From Lewinellaceae bacterium (GTDB lineage Bacteria > Bacteroidota > Bacteroidia > Chitinophagales > Saprospiraceae), in the NCBI GenBank assembly GCA_020636255.1, contig JACJYE010000001.1, forward strand, positions 797,501 through 861,500: a stretch of 64,000 nt of DNA. The letters are read 5' to 3'. Under the pieces are notes generated by a model, which saw nothing but the letters and a program-made list of their open reading frames with translations, searched no databases and was not told the DNA's origin. The translations under genes were made by a program, and so were the position numbers. This document shows positions 16,901 to 25,884 of the stretch, one piece after another (position 1 is the stretch's first letter; each line of letters opens with the position of its first letter).

Positions 16901-17569
16901 CTACTTTTTGCCTTCCACCACTACAACGATCTCGCCCTTCACCCTGGCCGGGTCGCTGTAGTAGGTGATGAGCGCTTCGAGCGTATCGGTGCGCAGCTCT
17001 TCGTGTATTTTGGTCAGTTCGCGGGCGACGCAGGCCTGGCGTTCCGGGCCGCAGGCTTCGGCCAGCTGGTTCAGGCATTTCAGCAAGCGGTGCGGCGATT
17101 CGTAGAGCACGAAAGTATAGGGCAGCGCGGCCAGGTATTCGATCCGTGTGGCGCGCCCCTTTTTATGGGGCAGGAACCCTTCGAAGTGGAATTTGTCGCA
17201 GGGCAGGCCCGAAGCGGCCAGGGCGGGCACGAAGGCCGTCGGGCCGGGCAGGCATTCCACGCGGATGCCGCGCCGTACGCATTCGCGGGCCAGCAGGAAG
17301 CCTGGGTCGGAGATGCCCGGCGTGCCGGCATCGGAGATGAGGGCTATGGTGGCGCCGGCTTCCATCTGGCTGGCCAGGGATGCGGTGACGGCGTGTTCAT
17401 TATGGGCATGGTACGAACGCAGAGGGGTATCGATCTCGTAATGGGCCAGCAGTTTTTTGGAGGTCCGGGTATCTTCGGCCAGGATAAGGCCGACTTCCTT
17501 CAGGATGCGCAGCGCCCGGAGCGTGATGTCTTCCAGGTTGCCGATAGGAGTAGGGATGAGGTATAACAT
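16901..17569 (-). CDS. rsmI: 16S rRNA (cytidine1402-2'-O)-methyltransferase
   Basis: 222 residues from ATG 17569, where the family N-terminus MLYLIPTPIGNLEDITLRAL begins; the upstream 14 codons in frame are ignored. RsmI methylates C1402 in the ribosomal decoding centre using SAM. Tetrapyrrole-methylase-fold motifs are visible: LAEDTRTSKKLL, ALISDAGTPGISDPG, CLPGPTAFVPALAASGLP, FEGFLPHKKGR and YESPHRL. A divergent RsmI-like paralogue is encoded at 39072-39782. Confidence 0.95.
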   Translation of the reverse strand: MLYLIPTPIGNLEDITLRALRILKEVGLILAEDTRTSKKLLAHYEIDTPLRSYHAHNEHAVTASLASQMEAGATIALISDAGTPGISDPGFLLARECVRRGIRVECLPGPTAFVPALAASGLPCDKFHFEGFLPHKKGRATRIEYLAALPYTFVLYESPHRLLKCLNQLAEACGPERQACVARELTKIHEELRTDTLEALITYYSDPARVKGEIVVVVEGKK

Positions 17570-17630
17570 AAGCACAAAAGATGGAGCGATGGTCGAATGA
17601 GTACCGGGCACACCAGGTATGCAATGAGCT

Positions 17631-17888
17631 TTATTCTGCTGCGGGCGCTACCTTAAAGGCATAGGCTTCGATAACGGGGTTGGCGAGCAGCTTTTTGCAG
17701 GCCGTTTCCACCTTTTCACGGGCGTCCTGCTCCGATCCGGCTTCCAGCAACATGGTAATGTGCTTGCCGATGCGCACATCTTCCACCCCCGGAATATCGA
17801 TGTTCTTCATGCTGTTGGCAACGGTTTTTCCCTGAGGGTCGAGCAATTCCCGATGGGGCATGATATCGATTTCGGCAGTAAATTTCAT
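17631..17888 (-). CDS. purS: Phosphoribosylformylglycinamidine synthase subunit PurS
   Basis: 85 residues. PurS bridges PurL and PurQ in the fourth step of purine synthesis. The small-subunit pattern is clear: FTAEIDIMPHRELLDPQGKT, then VEDVRIGKHITM and a C-terminal NPVIEAYAF. It overlaps the 3' end of pssA by 4 bp. purL and purQ are not in the window, so this is a dispersed arrangement. Confidence 0.92.
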   Translation of the reverse strand: MKFTAEIDIMPHRELLDPQGKTVANSMKNIDIPGVEDVRIGKHITMLLEAGSEQDAREKVETACKKLLANPVIEAYAFKVAPAAE

Positions 17889-18601
17889 ACGGTCTCGCCT
17901 TTTTTAGCCAGTTGCCTGAAGATGGAAAACAGGATGTACAACAACACTACGATAGAGAAAGCGGCTTCGCGGGCCAGCAGCAGGGCCGCCACCGCTATTG
18001 CCGCAAAGATATATTTTATCTCATTTCCCGCCCATCCGAACGATTTGAATTTGAAGTTGAACATAGGGATCTCGGACAGGAGCATGAACGACAAACCGCC
18101 TATGCACAGATAGAGGAAGACAGGGTTGGCCACCCAGGCGCCCAGCCCGAAGGAATCGCAGTGATAGATCAGCATGAGGCCGGCGGTGAACATCGTGCTG
18201 GAAGGCGTTGGCAGCCCCAGGAAGCCATCGGCCTGCCGTTTGTCGAGGTTGAACTTGGCCAGGCGGAGGCCTGAAAAAACCGACAGCAGGAAGCCCGGCA
18301 GAGCGGCGAACTGTAACCCTTCGGCGCCCTGTAGCCCCAGGCCGATGGTAAGCAGCTTGTAGTAGATGGCGCCGGGAACAAACCCGAAAGAAATGACATC
18401 TGCCAGGGAGTCCAGCTCCTTGCCCAGTTCGGAATGTACGCCCAGCAGGCGGGCCACGAGCCCGTCGCCATAATCAGCCAGCACGGCGGCGAAGAGGAAC
18501 CAGAAGGCCTGTAAAAACTGGCCATAGAATACACTGCCGGCAGCACAGCAACCCAGGAACAGGTTGAGCAAAGTGATGGCGTTGGGAAGGTGCTTTTTCA
18601 T
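17885..18601 (-). CDS. pssA: CDP-diacylglycerol--serine O-phosphatidyltransferase
   Basis: 238-residue membrane enzyme that makes phosphatidylserine, the precursor of phosphatidylethanolamine. The CDP-alcohol phosphatidyltransferase motif DGxxARx8Gx3Dx3D is exact at Asp46-Asp68. About six to eight hydrophobic segments follow the N-terminal NAITLLNLFLGCCA helix. It overlaps purS by 4 bp. A minus-strand promoter at 18915-18922 gives a ~300-nt leader that contains the palindromic repeat. Confidence 0.93.
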   Translation of the reverse strand: MKKHLPNAITLLNLFLGCCAAGSVFYGQFLQAFWFLFAAVLADYGDGLVARLLGVHSELGKELDSLADVISFGFVPGAIYYKLLTIGLGLQGAEGLQFAALPGFLLSVFSGLRLAKFNLDKRQADGFLGLPTPSSTMFTAGLMLIYHCDSFGLGAWVANPVFLYLCIGGLSFMLLSEIPMFNFKFKSFGWAGNEIKYIFAAIAVAALLLAREAAFSIVVLLYILFSIFRQLAKKGETV

Positions 18602-18787
18602 ATAAATCGGGACTGAGCACGGCGGCCTGTTCTCTTGTATGGCGATTTTGCCGGCTGTTTTGCCTGTTTGGTATGCAATCCGGGCAACGGGCGCCAGAAA
18701 ATATTTGTTAAAAAGAGTACATTGCCGCTCTATTTTACAGAGAGTTGGCTGATTTTTTCTTAAAGAAGGTTAACTTTCCTCTTAAGT

Positions 18788-18906
18788 AGTGTTCAAAAAA
18801 TTAAGTTCTCTTTTGGAGATTTTGAGATGTATCTTGTCTTCAGGCGTTTCCAGAGCTTCCAGACTGCGCTACATCTCAAAATCGTCGAACTTGTTTTTTG
18901 AGTGTT
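18788..18906 (+). repeat. Full copy of a ~119-bp palindromic repeat
   Basis: Outer arms CAAAAAA(t)tAAGTTC and GAACTTGTTTTTTG, and an inner perfect 14-bp stem GATTTTGAGATGTA/TACATCTCAAAATC, enclose about 40 nt. It is ~80 percent identical by eye to 55640-55757. It sits between pssA and the divergent 985-residue protein gene. The rest of 18602-19072 shows only leader and promoter sequence and no gene. Confidence 0.75.
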
Positions 18907-18914
18907 ACCTACTG

Positions 18915-18922
18915 CAAAAGTA
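18915..18922 (-). promoter_or_regulatory. Probable -7 box for pssA-purS
   Basis: Minus-strand TACTTTTG in the context AATTCCTACTTTTGCA, nearly identical to the box before the GrpB gene. Transcription would run through the palindromic repeat before reaching pssA. Confidence 0.4.
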
Positions 18923-19072
18923 GGAATTTTTTTAACGGCCCTCTGCCCTATTTGAACACCAAAATATGCGGCCTGGCACCTGGTTTTTGCCCGAGTGTAA
19001 GGTAATGCTAACTCCGATTGGCAACTGGTATCAACCTGATTATTCCTCGAACAGGCAAAAAGGCGAACCAAT

Positions 19073-22030
19073 ATGTTATGGAAACCTACCCTGGCTTTGT
19101 GGGTACTGCTCTTCACGCTTAGCGCAGCCCTGGCCCAGCCGGCGAACGACGATTGCGACAGCTCTACTTTTTTACCCGACGCAACGGACTGGTGTTCAGG
19201 CCTTGGGGCATTCACCACAGTAGGCGCTACTTCCTCGCCTGGCCTTCCGGGCGGGTGCCTGTCGGGCGCCTTTTTAGATGCATGGTTCTCCTTTATTCCG
19301 CTGGCCACCGATGTTACGATCACCATCATTGGAAGCTCCGGTGCGGGGGGGGCGGGCCTGCAACTGCCGGAGATCGCTCTTTATGAAGGGGCCTGCGGCG
19401 CGCTCCAGCTCGTAGCCTGTGAACCGGCCCCCGCATTTGGCAATGCCAACGAATTGACGTTCAGCGGCCTGTCGCTGGGTGTTATCCACTATATCCGGGT
19501 GCAGGGAAAGAACGGCGGCACCGGCAATTTCCAGCTATGTATCAACACCTATAACGCTCCCGTGGAGCCTTCTTCCGACTGCCCGGAAGCCGCTATCCTT
19601 TGTAACAAGGACCCCTTCGTCGTCCAGCAGGTGCTCGGCCCGGGCAACGACCCCACCGAGGCCAATGATGCCGATTGCCTGAACGGCTTCGGCGTCAATG
19701 TCGAATCCTATTCCACCTGGTTTGTCTGGACGGCAGGCAACGACGGGCCCCTGACGTTCACCCTTACCCCGATCAACGCTCCGGACGACCTGGATTTCGT
19801 CGTTTATGAATTTCCCAACGGCCCCGGCGATTGCACCGGAAAGATACCGCTGCGCTGTATGGCTTCTTCCTGCCAGGGCCCTACCGGGCTCAACCTCTCT
19901 TCCACCGACGTGTCGGAGCCGCCCAATTGCCTGTTGCCCACGCAGGACAATTTCCTGTCGGCGCTGCAAATGGAAACCGGCAAAACCTATGGCCTGATGG
20001 TCAACAATTTTTCCACAACTCAGATCGGTTTTGAGATCGAGTTTGGCGGTACCGGTGAATTTGCCGGCCCGCAGGCCATGATCGGGCATAACATGACGGA
20101 GCCGGGCTGTATCAACGAGCCCGTCACCTTTTTTGATGCGACCAGTTTCCCTCTAGGCGCCATTGTAGGCTGGGAATGGGAGTTTGGCCCCGGCGCTACC
20201 CCTGCCAATGCCTTTACGGCGGGGCCCCATCAGGTGTCCTACAATTCACCTGGTGTGAAACCGGTGTTGCTCCGGCTGACGACTGCCAACGGCTGTGTCG
20301 TCTCCGTGGTGGAAACAGTAGAGATCATCTGCTGCGACGGCCAGTATCAGGCCATTGCCGATATCAGCCAGGCCGATTGCCCCGGCGCCGCCAACGGCAG
20401 CATCAGCCTGTCTGTGTCGAACCCTAACGGGCCGTATACTTTCGAATGGAGCAACAGCGGGGCGGGCCCGGGCATCAGCAACCTCGCTCCCGGCGATTAT
20501 TCCGTGACCATCAGCGATGCTGCCGGCTGTGATACGACGATGGCCTTTACCATTACCGAGCCTCCGGCTTTCAGCTTCGATACCACTACGGTGATGCCTA
20601 CCTGTAACGGTGGTATGGACGGCGTCATCACGTTTGATGTGAGCGGGGGCACACAGCCTTATGCTTTCAGCTGGCAGGGCGGCCCCTTTATCCCTGACAA
20701 CAGCATGGCGGGCCTGCAAGTGGGCATATACGATATCATGCTGCGCGATGCCAACGGTTGCGAAGTGTCTTTTGAGATCCCTCTTCAGGAACTGGAGCTG
20801 GAGCTGGACCCTACGGTCGATGCCGTTTTCCCTCCTGTTTGTAACGGAGATGCCAACGCATCCATTCAGCTCACCATTTCCAATGGCCTGCCGCCGTATC
20901 AGTACGATTTCCACGACGGCAACGGCTTTGTGGGCGCCAACAGCCTGTCGGGGCTGGGGGCGGGCCAGTATCAGGTAGATGTCTTAGACGCCAACCTTTG
21001 CCAGGGTAACTTTTCATTTGAGGTGGCGGACCCGGCGGAACTAACGCTCGGACTTGAGGAAATGCCCATTTCCTGCTTCGGAGAAGCTGATGGGGTGCTT
21101 TCCGCCATGCCTGAAGGGGGGACGGGGAGTTATGCTTTCCGCTGGAGCACAGGCAGCACCGGGGGGAGCATTGACGGCTTAGCTGCCGGCGAATACACCG
21201 TTACGATCACCGATGCCAGCGGCTGCAGTCTGTCGCAAAGTTATGTGCTGGGCCAGCCCGATCCTGTAGGCCTCGTAGCAGGCAAGATCGAAAACGTCAT
21301 TTGCCATGGCGAAGCTACCGGAAGTATTACGCTCGAAGCTTCAGGCGGCGCCCTTCCCTATAGCTTCAGCCTTGACGGAACGAATTTTCAGCCCGGGGCC
21401 ATTTTTACCAGCCTTCCGGCGGGCAGTTACGAGGCCGTTGTGGAAGATAGCAGGGGGTGCCGGACGAGCCTGGCTACTGCCATCGCCGAGCCGCCGCCTC
21501 TGCAGGTGGATGCAGGCGAGCGGCAGGTGGTCATTCTGGGATACGAGGCCCGGTTGCGGGCTATTCCCAACAACCCTGACGTCAGCTTTGAGTGGGCCCC
21601 TGCAGCAGGGCTGGACTGCGCGGACTGCCCTTCGCCTACCACGCTGCCCCTGCGCAACACGGTGTATGTGGTAGAAGTAAAAGACAGCAGCGGTTGTACG
21701 GCAAGAGATTCCGTAGAGGTGGCCATCAGCGACGACCGGCCCGTTTATATCCCCAATGCCTTTTCACCCAACGATGATGGCCGAAATGACGTCTTTACAG
21801 CCTACGGCGGCCCGGGCATGCGCGGTATACTATCGCTGAAGGTCTATAATAGATGGGGCGGGTTGTCGTACGAACAACAAAATTTGTCGGTTGATAATCC
21901 CGTTGTTGCTTGGGATGGCCGCGCAGGTGACGAACTTGCGCCGCCGGGCGTTTATACTTATGTTTTTGAAGTCGAATTTATCGATGGCCAGCGCTTCTTT
22001 CTAAGCGGGGATATTTCTCTGATCCGGTGA
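19073..22030 (+). CDS. Secreted T9SS type B cargo protein with PKD and SprB-type repeats
   Basis: 985 residues. A signal peptide (about residues 1-21, ending ALAQPANDDC) is followed by Cys-rich beta domains typical of adhesin N-termini, then a PKD-like domain (GCINEPVTFFDATSFPLGAIVGWEWEFG). Several tandem SprB repeats follow, each with the pattern G-x-Y-x-V-x-I-x-D-A-x-G-C. The last ~90 residues (VYIPNAFSPNDDGRNDVF ... YNRWGG ... WDGRAGDELAPPGVYTYVFE) are the gliding motility-associated CHU_C/type B sorting domain that directs export by the type IX system to the surface. A role in adhesion or gliding is inferred. The start ATG at 19073 directly precedes the signal sequence. Confidence 0.9.
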   Translation: MLWKPTLALWVLLFTLSAALAQPANDDCDSSTFLPDATDWCSGLGAFTTVGATSSPGLPGGCLSGAFLDAWFSFIPLATDVTITIIGSSGAGGAGLQLPEIALYEGACGALQLVACEPAPAFGNANELTFSGLSLGVIHYIRVQGKNGGTGNFQLCINTYNAPVEPSSDCPEAAILCNKDPFVVQQVLGPGNDPTEANDADCLNGFGVNVESYSTWFVWTAGNDGPLTFTLTPINAPDDLDFVVYEFPNGPGDCTGKIPLRCMASSCQGPTGLNLSSTDVSEPPNCLLPTQDNFLSALQMETGKTYGLMVNNFSTTQIGFEIEFGGTGEFAGPQAMIGHNMTEPGCINEPVTFFDATSFPLGAIVGWEWEFGPGATPANAFTAGPHQVSYNSPGVKPVLLRLTTANGCVVSVVETVEIICCDGQYQAIADISQADCPGAANGSISLSVSNPNGPYTFEWSNSGAGPGISNLAPGDYSVTISDAAGCDTTMAFTITEPPAFSFDTTTVMPTCNGGMDGVITFDVSGGTQPYAFSWQGGPFIPDNSMAGLQVGIYDIMLRDANGCEVSFEIPLQELELELDPTVDAVFPPVCNGDANASIQLTISNGLPPYQYDFHDGNGFVGANSLSGLGAGQYQVDVLDANLCQGNFSFEVADPAELTLGLEEMPISCFGEADGVLSAMPEGGTGSYAFRWSTGSTGGSIDGLAAGEYTVTITDASGCSLSQSYVLGQPDPVGLVAGKIENVICHGEATGSITLEASGGALPYSFSLDGTNFQPGAIFTSLPAGSYEAVVEDSRGCRTSLATAIAEPPPLQVDAGERQVVILGYEARLRAIPNNPDVSFEWAPAAGLDCADCPSPTTLPLRNTVYVVEVKDSSGCTARDSVEVAISDDRPVYIPNAFSPNDDGRNDVFTAYGGPGMRGILSLKVYNRWGGLSYEQQNLSVDNPVVAWDGRAGDELAPPGVYTYVFEVEFIDGQRFFLSGDISLIR

Positions 22031-22066
22031 GGCCGGGTTATTTGTATACGTGCTGAATGTTTAGCT

Positions 22067-25000
22067 ATGGAAAAATTGCATACAATACTTCTTAAGCCGG
22101 GCTCATGGCCCCTGGCTACGCGCTGTTTCATTTTTCTGGCCGTTTTGGCATGGCCGTTTACGGCAGCCCTGGCACAACCGGCCAATGACGACTGTGCCAA
22201 TGCCATTATGCTAAGTGATGTGTCGAGCTGGTGCTCCAATGCGGGGGCTTATAACAATAACGACGCCACAGACTCCGGCCAGTCGCCCAGCTGTTTTCCC
22301 AACAATCAGGCCAATAACGACGTGTGGTTTTCCTTCGTCGCTCAGGCTACGGATGTGACCATCAGCGTTACAGGCGACATCCCTTTTAATGCGGGGGGGA
22401 CGCTCAACGACCCTCAGTTTGCGCTATACCTGGGTGATTGCGGCAACCTCGTCCAGGAGGCCTGTGCCTCTGACGCCTTCAACGACAATGCCATCCAGCT
22501 GATGGAAAGCCAGCTGGAGATCGGCCAAACCTACTACATTCAGGTGAGCGCCAGGAGCGGGCAGATGGGTACTTTTCAGTTGTGCGTCAACAACTACAAT
22601 GCCATTCCCGACCCGTCCAGCGACTGTAGTACCGGCGTGATCCTGTGTAATAAAGACCCCTTCACCGTGCAGTTCGTCAGTGGTGTGGGAAACAACCCCA
22701 ACGAGATAGGTGACGTCAGCTGCGCTTCGCTGACCTGCCCCCTGACGGAGTCGTCGTCCACCTGGTACAAATGGACCTGCGACCAGGCGGGCTCCCTCAC
22801 TTTTACCCTCACTCCGCTCAACCCCGCCGACGACCTCGACTTCGTCCTGTACGAATTGCCCAATGGGATAGACGACTGTTCAGGTAAATTCGACCTGCGC
22901 TGTATGGCCTCGGGGGAAAACGTCGGTTCGCCCTTTTCAGAATGGTTCCCCTGCACCGGCGCTACCGGCCTTAGCCTGAACGACCCCGACGTTGGGGAGA
23001 CCTGCGGCTGCCAGACGGGCGATAACAACTATGCTCAGGCGGTCAATATGGAAGCCGGGAAAAGTTACGCTCTCGTGATCAATAACTTCAGCCAGTCGGG
23101 CGCCGGTTTTTCCATCGAGTTCGGCGGCACCGGCACCTTCCTGGGCCCCACTGCCGACTTCAGCACCAGCGCCGATACGGTTTGTATAGGCGAGGCCATT
23201 ACCTTTACGGATGGCAGCTCTTTCTCCGGCGGTATTGTCAGCTGGGAATGGACCTTCGGCCAGAATGCCAGCCCCACTTCCACATCCGGCGTCGGGCCGC
23301 ACAATGTCACCTACAACCGGCCCGGCCTGAAATCTATCGTCCTGCGCGTGGCCACCGAAGACGGTTGCATCGTCACGAAAGTAGGTACCATATACGTGCG
23401 TTGCTGTGCGGATCACTTCACCGTCGATGGGGACATTACGGATGTGAGCTGCCCCAGCACCTCGACCGGCGCCATCGATCTCAGTGCTGTAAGCGGATAC
23501 GGGCCCTATACCTTCAACTGGAGCAGCGGCCAGGCCACGGAAGATATCAGCGGCCTGGAAACGGGTGCTTATCAGGTAACCATTACGGATGCGGCGACCT
23601 GTAGTACGACTGCCGAATTTACAGTAGGCGGGCCGCCTCCCTATCAGATCGACACCCTCATTGGCATGCCCACCTGCAATGGCGGCATGGATGGCTCGAT
23701 AACGCTGAACGTGGCCGGCGCCAGCCCTCCGTATCAGTTTAGCTGGCAGGGCGGCCCCTTTGGCCCCAGTAATTCGATATCCAACCTTCCGGTAGGTGAT
23801 TATCCCGTTACGATCAGGGATGCTAACAATTGCAGCCTCGATCTGGTGATCGCCGTGCGGGAACTGGAATTAGTGCTGGACCCCAATGTGGTTGCAGCAG
23901 TCGGCCCTTCCTGTACCGGCTTTTCCGATGGGTCTATCACCCTGGTGATCGCCAACGGCCTGCAGCCCTATCTGTTCGACTTCAACGACGGCAACGGTTT
24001 TGTGAGCGCCAACAGCCTCAACAACCTGCCGGCCGGCGTATACAACGTAGACGTTCAGGACGCCAACCTTTGCGTGGGCAATTTTACCTTCTCCCTTGAA
24101 GACCCTCCGCTGCTGGAGCTGGCCTTTGATGCACAGGGCATCAGTTGTTTTGGCGAGACAGATGGCGTGCTGACGGCCGCCCCTACCGGTGGTGTCGGCG
24201 GCTACATGTATAGCTGGGCCGGCGGGCAGAATACGGCTACGCTTGACGGCCTGGGAGAAGGGCAATACTTCGTTACCGTTACCGATGCCAATGGCTGCGT
24301 CATTTCGGGCGACACCAGCCTCGTGCAACCTGCGCCGGTGTTTATCAGCCTCGTCGACGTCGTCAATGTGTTGTGTTTCGGAGATACGACCGGTTCGATC
24401 AGCGTGGCAGGTAGTGGCGGTGTGCCGCCGTATATGTACAGTGCCGACGGGCAATCTTTTCAGCTGGAGCCCGATTTCCAGAGCCTGCCCGCCGGTGATT
24501 ACGTGCTCACCATCATGGATGCCAACGGTTGCACAGCAACGGTAGATGCTACCATTACCCAGCCAGCAGAGTTGCTGGTAGACGCCGGCCCTGATGTACA
24601 GATCAAGCTGGGGTACTCTACCAGCCTGCGGGCGGTACCCAATACCTCGCCTGTCATCTTCGCCTGGGAGCCGCCCGATTCCCTGAGCTGTATCGATTGC
24701 CCCAACCCTGTGGCCAACCCGGTGAAAACCACGACTTACACGATAACCATTACCGATGAGAGTGGCTGTACGGCCCAGGATGAGGTGGCGGTGATCGTTG
24801 TCAAAGCGCGGCAGGTGTATATTCCCAATGCCTTCTCACCCAATGCTGATGGCAGAAATGACAGTTTTACCGTGTATGCAGGGCCTGGTGTGCGCCTCGT
24901 TCAGGAGCTGAAGGTATTCAACCGATGGGGGGGGCTGGTATTTGAGAACGACAACTTCCAGCCCAACGACCCTGGCCTGGGATGGGATGGGATGTTCAAA

Positions 25001-25102
25001 GGCGAACCGGCGCAGATCGGCGTATATGCTTATTATGCCGTGGTGGAATACCTGGATGGGGAGACGCTGCTGTTCGAGGGTGATGTGTCGGTGATACGTT
25101 AG
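22067..25102 (+). CDS. Secreted T9SS type B cargo protein, tandem paralogue
   Basis: 1011 residues, with the same architecture as the gene ending 36 bp upstream: signal peptide (ends ALAQPANDDC), Cys-rich N-terminal beta domains containing SSTWYKWTCDQAGSLTFTLTP, a PKD-like domain (FTDGSSFSGGIVSWEWTFG), SprB-like repeats, and the type B C-terminal sorting domain (YIPNAFSPNADGRNDSF ... FNRWGG ... WDGMFKG). Corresponding blocks in the two proteins are close enough to indicate a tandem duplication followed by divergence. Probably co-transcribed, surface-exposed, and possibly adhesins. Confidence 0.9.
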   Translation: MEKLHTILLKPGSWPLATRCFIFLAVLAWPFTAALAQPANDDCANAIMLSDVSSWCSNAGAYNNNDATDSGQSPSCFPNNQANNDVWFSFVAQATDVTISVTGDIPFNAGGTLNDPQFALYLGDCGNLVQEACASDAFNDNAIQLMESQLEIGQTYYIQVSARSGQMGTFQLCVNNYNAIPDPSSDCSTGVILCNKDPFTVQFVSGVGNNPNEIGDVSCASLTCPLTESSSTWYKWTCDQAGSLTFTLTPLNPADDLDFVLYELPNGIDDCSGKFDLRCMASGENVGSPFSEWFPCTGATGLSLNDPDVGETCGCQTGDNNYAQAVNMEAGKSYALVINNFSQSGAGFSIEFGGTGTFLGPTADFSTSADTVCIGEAITFTDGSSFSGGIVSWEWTFGQNASPTSTSGVGPHNVTYNRPGLKSIVLRVATEDGCIVTKVGTIYVRCCADHFTVDGDITDVSCPSTSTGAIDLSAVSGYGPYTFNWSSGQATEDISGLETGAYQVTITDAATCSTTAEFTVGGPPPYQIDTLIGMPTCNGGMDGSITLNVAGASPPYQFSWQGGPFGPSNSISNLPVGDYPVTIRDANNCSLDLVIAVRELELVLDPNVVAAVGPSCTGFSDGSITLVIANGLQPYLFDFNDGNGFVSANSLNNLPAGVYNVDVQDANLCVGNFTFSLEDPPLLELAFDAQGISCFGETDGVLTAAPTGGVGGYMYSWAGGQNTATLDGLGEGQYFVTVTDANGCVISGDTSLVQPAPVFISLVDVVNVLCFGDTTGSISVAGSGGVPPYMYSADGQSFQLEPDFQSLPAGDYVLTIMDANGCTATVDATITQPAELLVDAGPDVQIKLGYSTSLRAVPNTSPVIFAWEPPDSLSCIDCPNPVANPVKTTTYTITITDESGCTAQDEVAVIVVKARQVYIPNAFSPNADGRNDSFTVYAGPGVRLVQELKVFNRWGGLVFENDNFQPNDPGLGWDGMFKGEPAQIGVYAYYAVVEYLDGETLLFEGDVSVIR

Positions 25103-25116
25103 AGCAGGACGCTGCA

Positions 25117-25812
25117 TTAAACTTGCTGCTTAAGAAACTGGAGTATCCACTGCACTATCGTTTCCGTGTCCAGGGGCTGTTCCAGGCTGGCTATGGCTAC
25201 CCGGGCCTTTTCTTCGCCGATGCGTTGTATTCTGTTGCGGATCACGGCTTCGACGTAGGCTTTGGAGAACTCCGGGTGAGCTTGTATACCCAGCATGTGA
25301 TCGCCTATCTGATACATGCCCACCGGGCAATCGGCGGCGCTGGCCAGCAGCCGGCTGTCCGGCGGCAGGGCCACTACCTGATCCTGGCAGAGCATCAGCA
25401 ATTTATAAGCGGGCTGTTGGGGCTGCATCCATCCCGCTGTTTCCGATACCGAAAAGTCGTGCACCCCTACGCACCAGCCTACTTCTGCTTTGGCCACGCT
25501 GCCACCTAACGCTTCCGCCATCATCTGATGCCCGAAACAAAGCCCGACGAAGGGCGTTCTCGCCTCGCGCATTTGCCGAAAAAAGGCCTTCAGTTGGTGT
25601 ATCCAGCCGATGTCGTCGTATACCGAATGTCTGGAGCCGGTACAAATGAATGCGTCACAGGCCTGCACCGATTCGGGGAAATGGCCGTTGCACACATCGT
25701 ACGGCTCAATGGCCAGGGCCGGCAGCAGGGCCTGGAACATATCGCTGTAATCGCCGGCAATATGGCGAAAGGCGGGGGTAACATGGTCGCATTCCAAAAG
25801 GCCGATCTTCAT
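25117..25812 (-). CDS. Class I glutamine amidotransferase-like hydrolase
   Basis: 231 residues with an intact catalytic triad: Cys92 in GLCFGHQM, His179 and Glu181 in AHPEFS. It resembles stand-alone GMP-synthase-like amidotransferases, which can act as gamma-glutamyl hydrolases. It is the last gene of a set with an aldehyde dehydrogenase, an SDR, a glutamine synthetase-like ligase and an ethanolamine-type permease. That context suggests it removes the gamma-glutamyl group from the oxidised intermediate, as PuuD does in putrescine breakdown. Substrate is inferred. It ends 14 bp from the convergent T9SS gene. Confidence 0.75.
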   Translation of the reverse strand: MKIGLLECDHVTPAFRHIAGDYSDMFQALLPALAIEPYDVCNGHFPESVQACDAFICTGSRHSVYDDIGWIHQLKAFFRQMREARTPFVGLCFGHQMMAEALGGSVAKAEVGWCVGVHDFSVSETAGWMQPQQPAYKLLMLCQDQVVALPPDSRLLASAADCPVGMYQIGDHMLGIQAHPEFSKAYVEAVIRNRIQRIGEEKARVAIASLEQPLDTETIVQWILQFLKQQV

Positions 25813-25832
25813 AGTTTATTTGGTGTTTAGAA

Positions 25833-25871
25833 CTTGTTTGGAGGCCACTTTTATCTCCAAAAGCGGCCTCC
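25833..25871. repeat. Intergenic hairpin with a 16-bp sequence shared with 40945-40960
   Basis: GGAGGCC (25840-25846) pairs with GGCCTCC (25865-25871), and CTTTT with AAAAG inside. The left part CTTGTTTGGAGGCCAC (25833-25848) recurs exactly at 40945-40960 after nadA. It lies inside the catabolic gene set, between the aldehyde dehydrogenase and amidotransferase genes, and could attenuate or process the transcript. Confidence 0.5.
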
Positions 25872-25884
25872 ACACTATTAAAGG

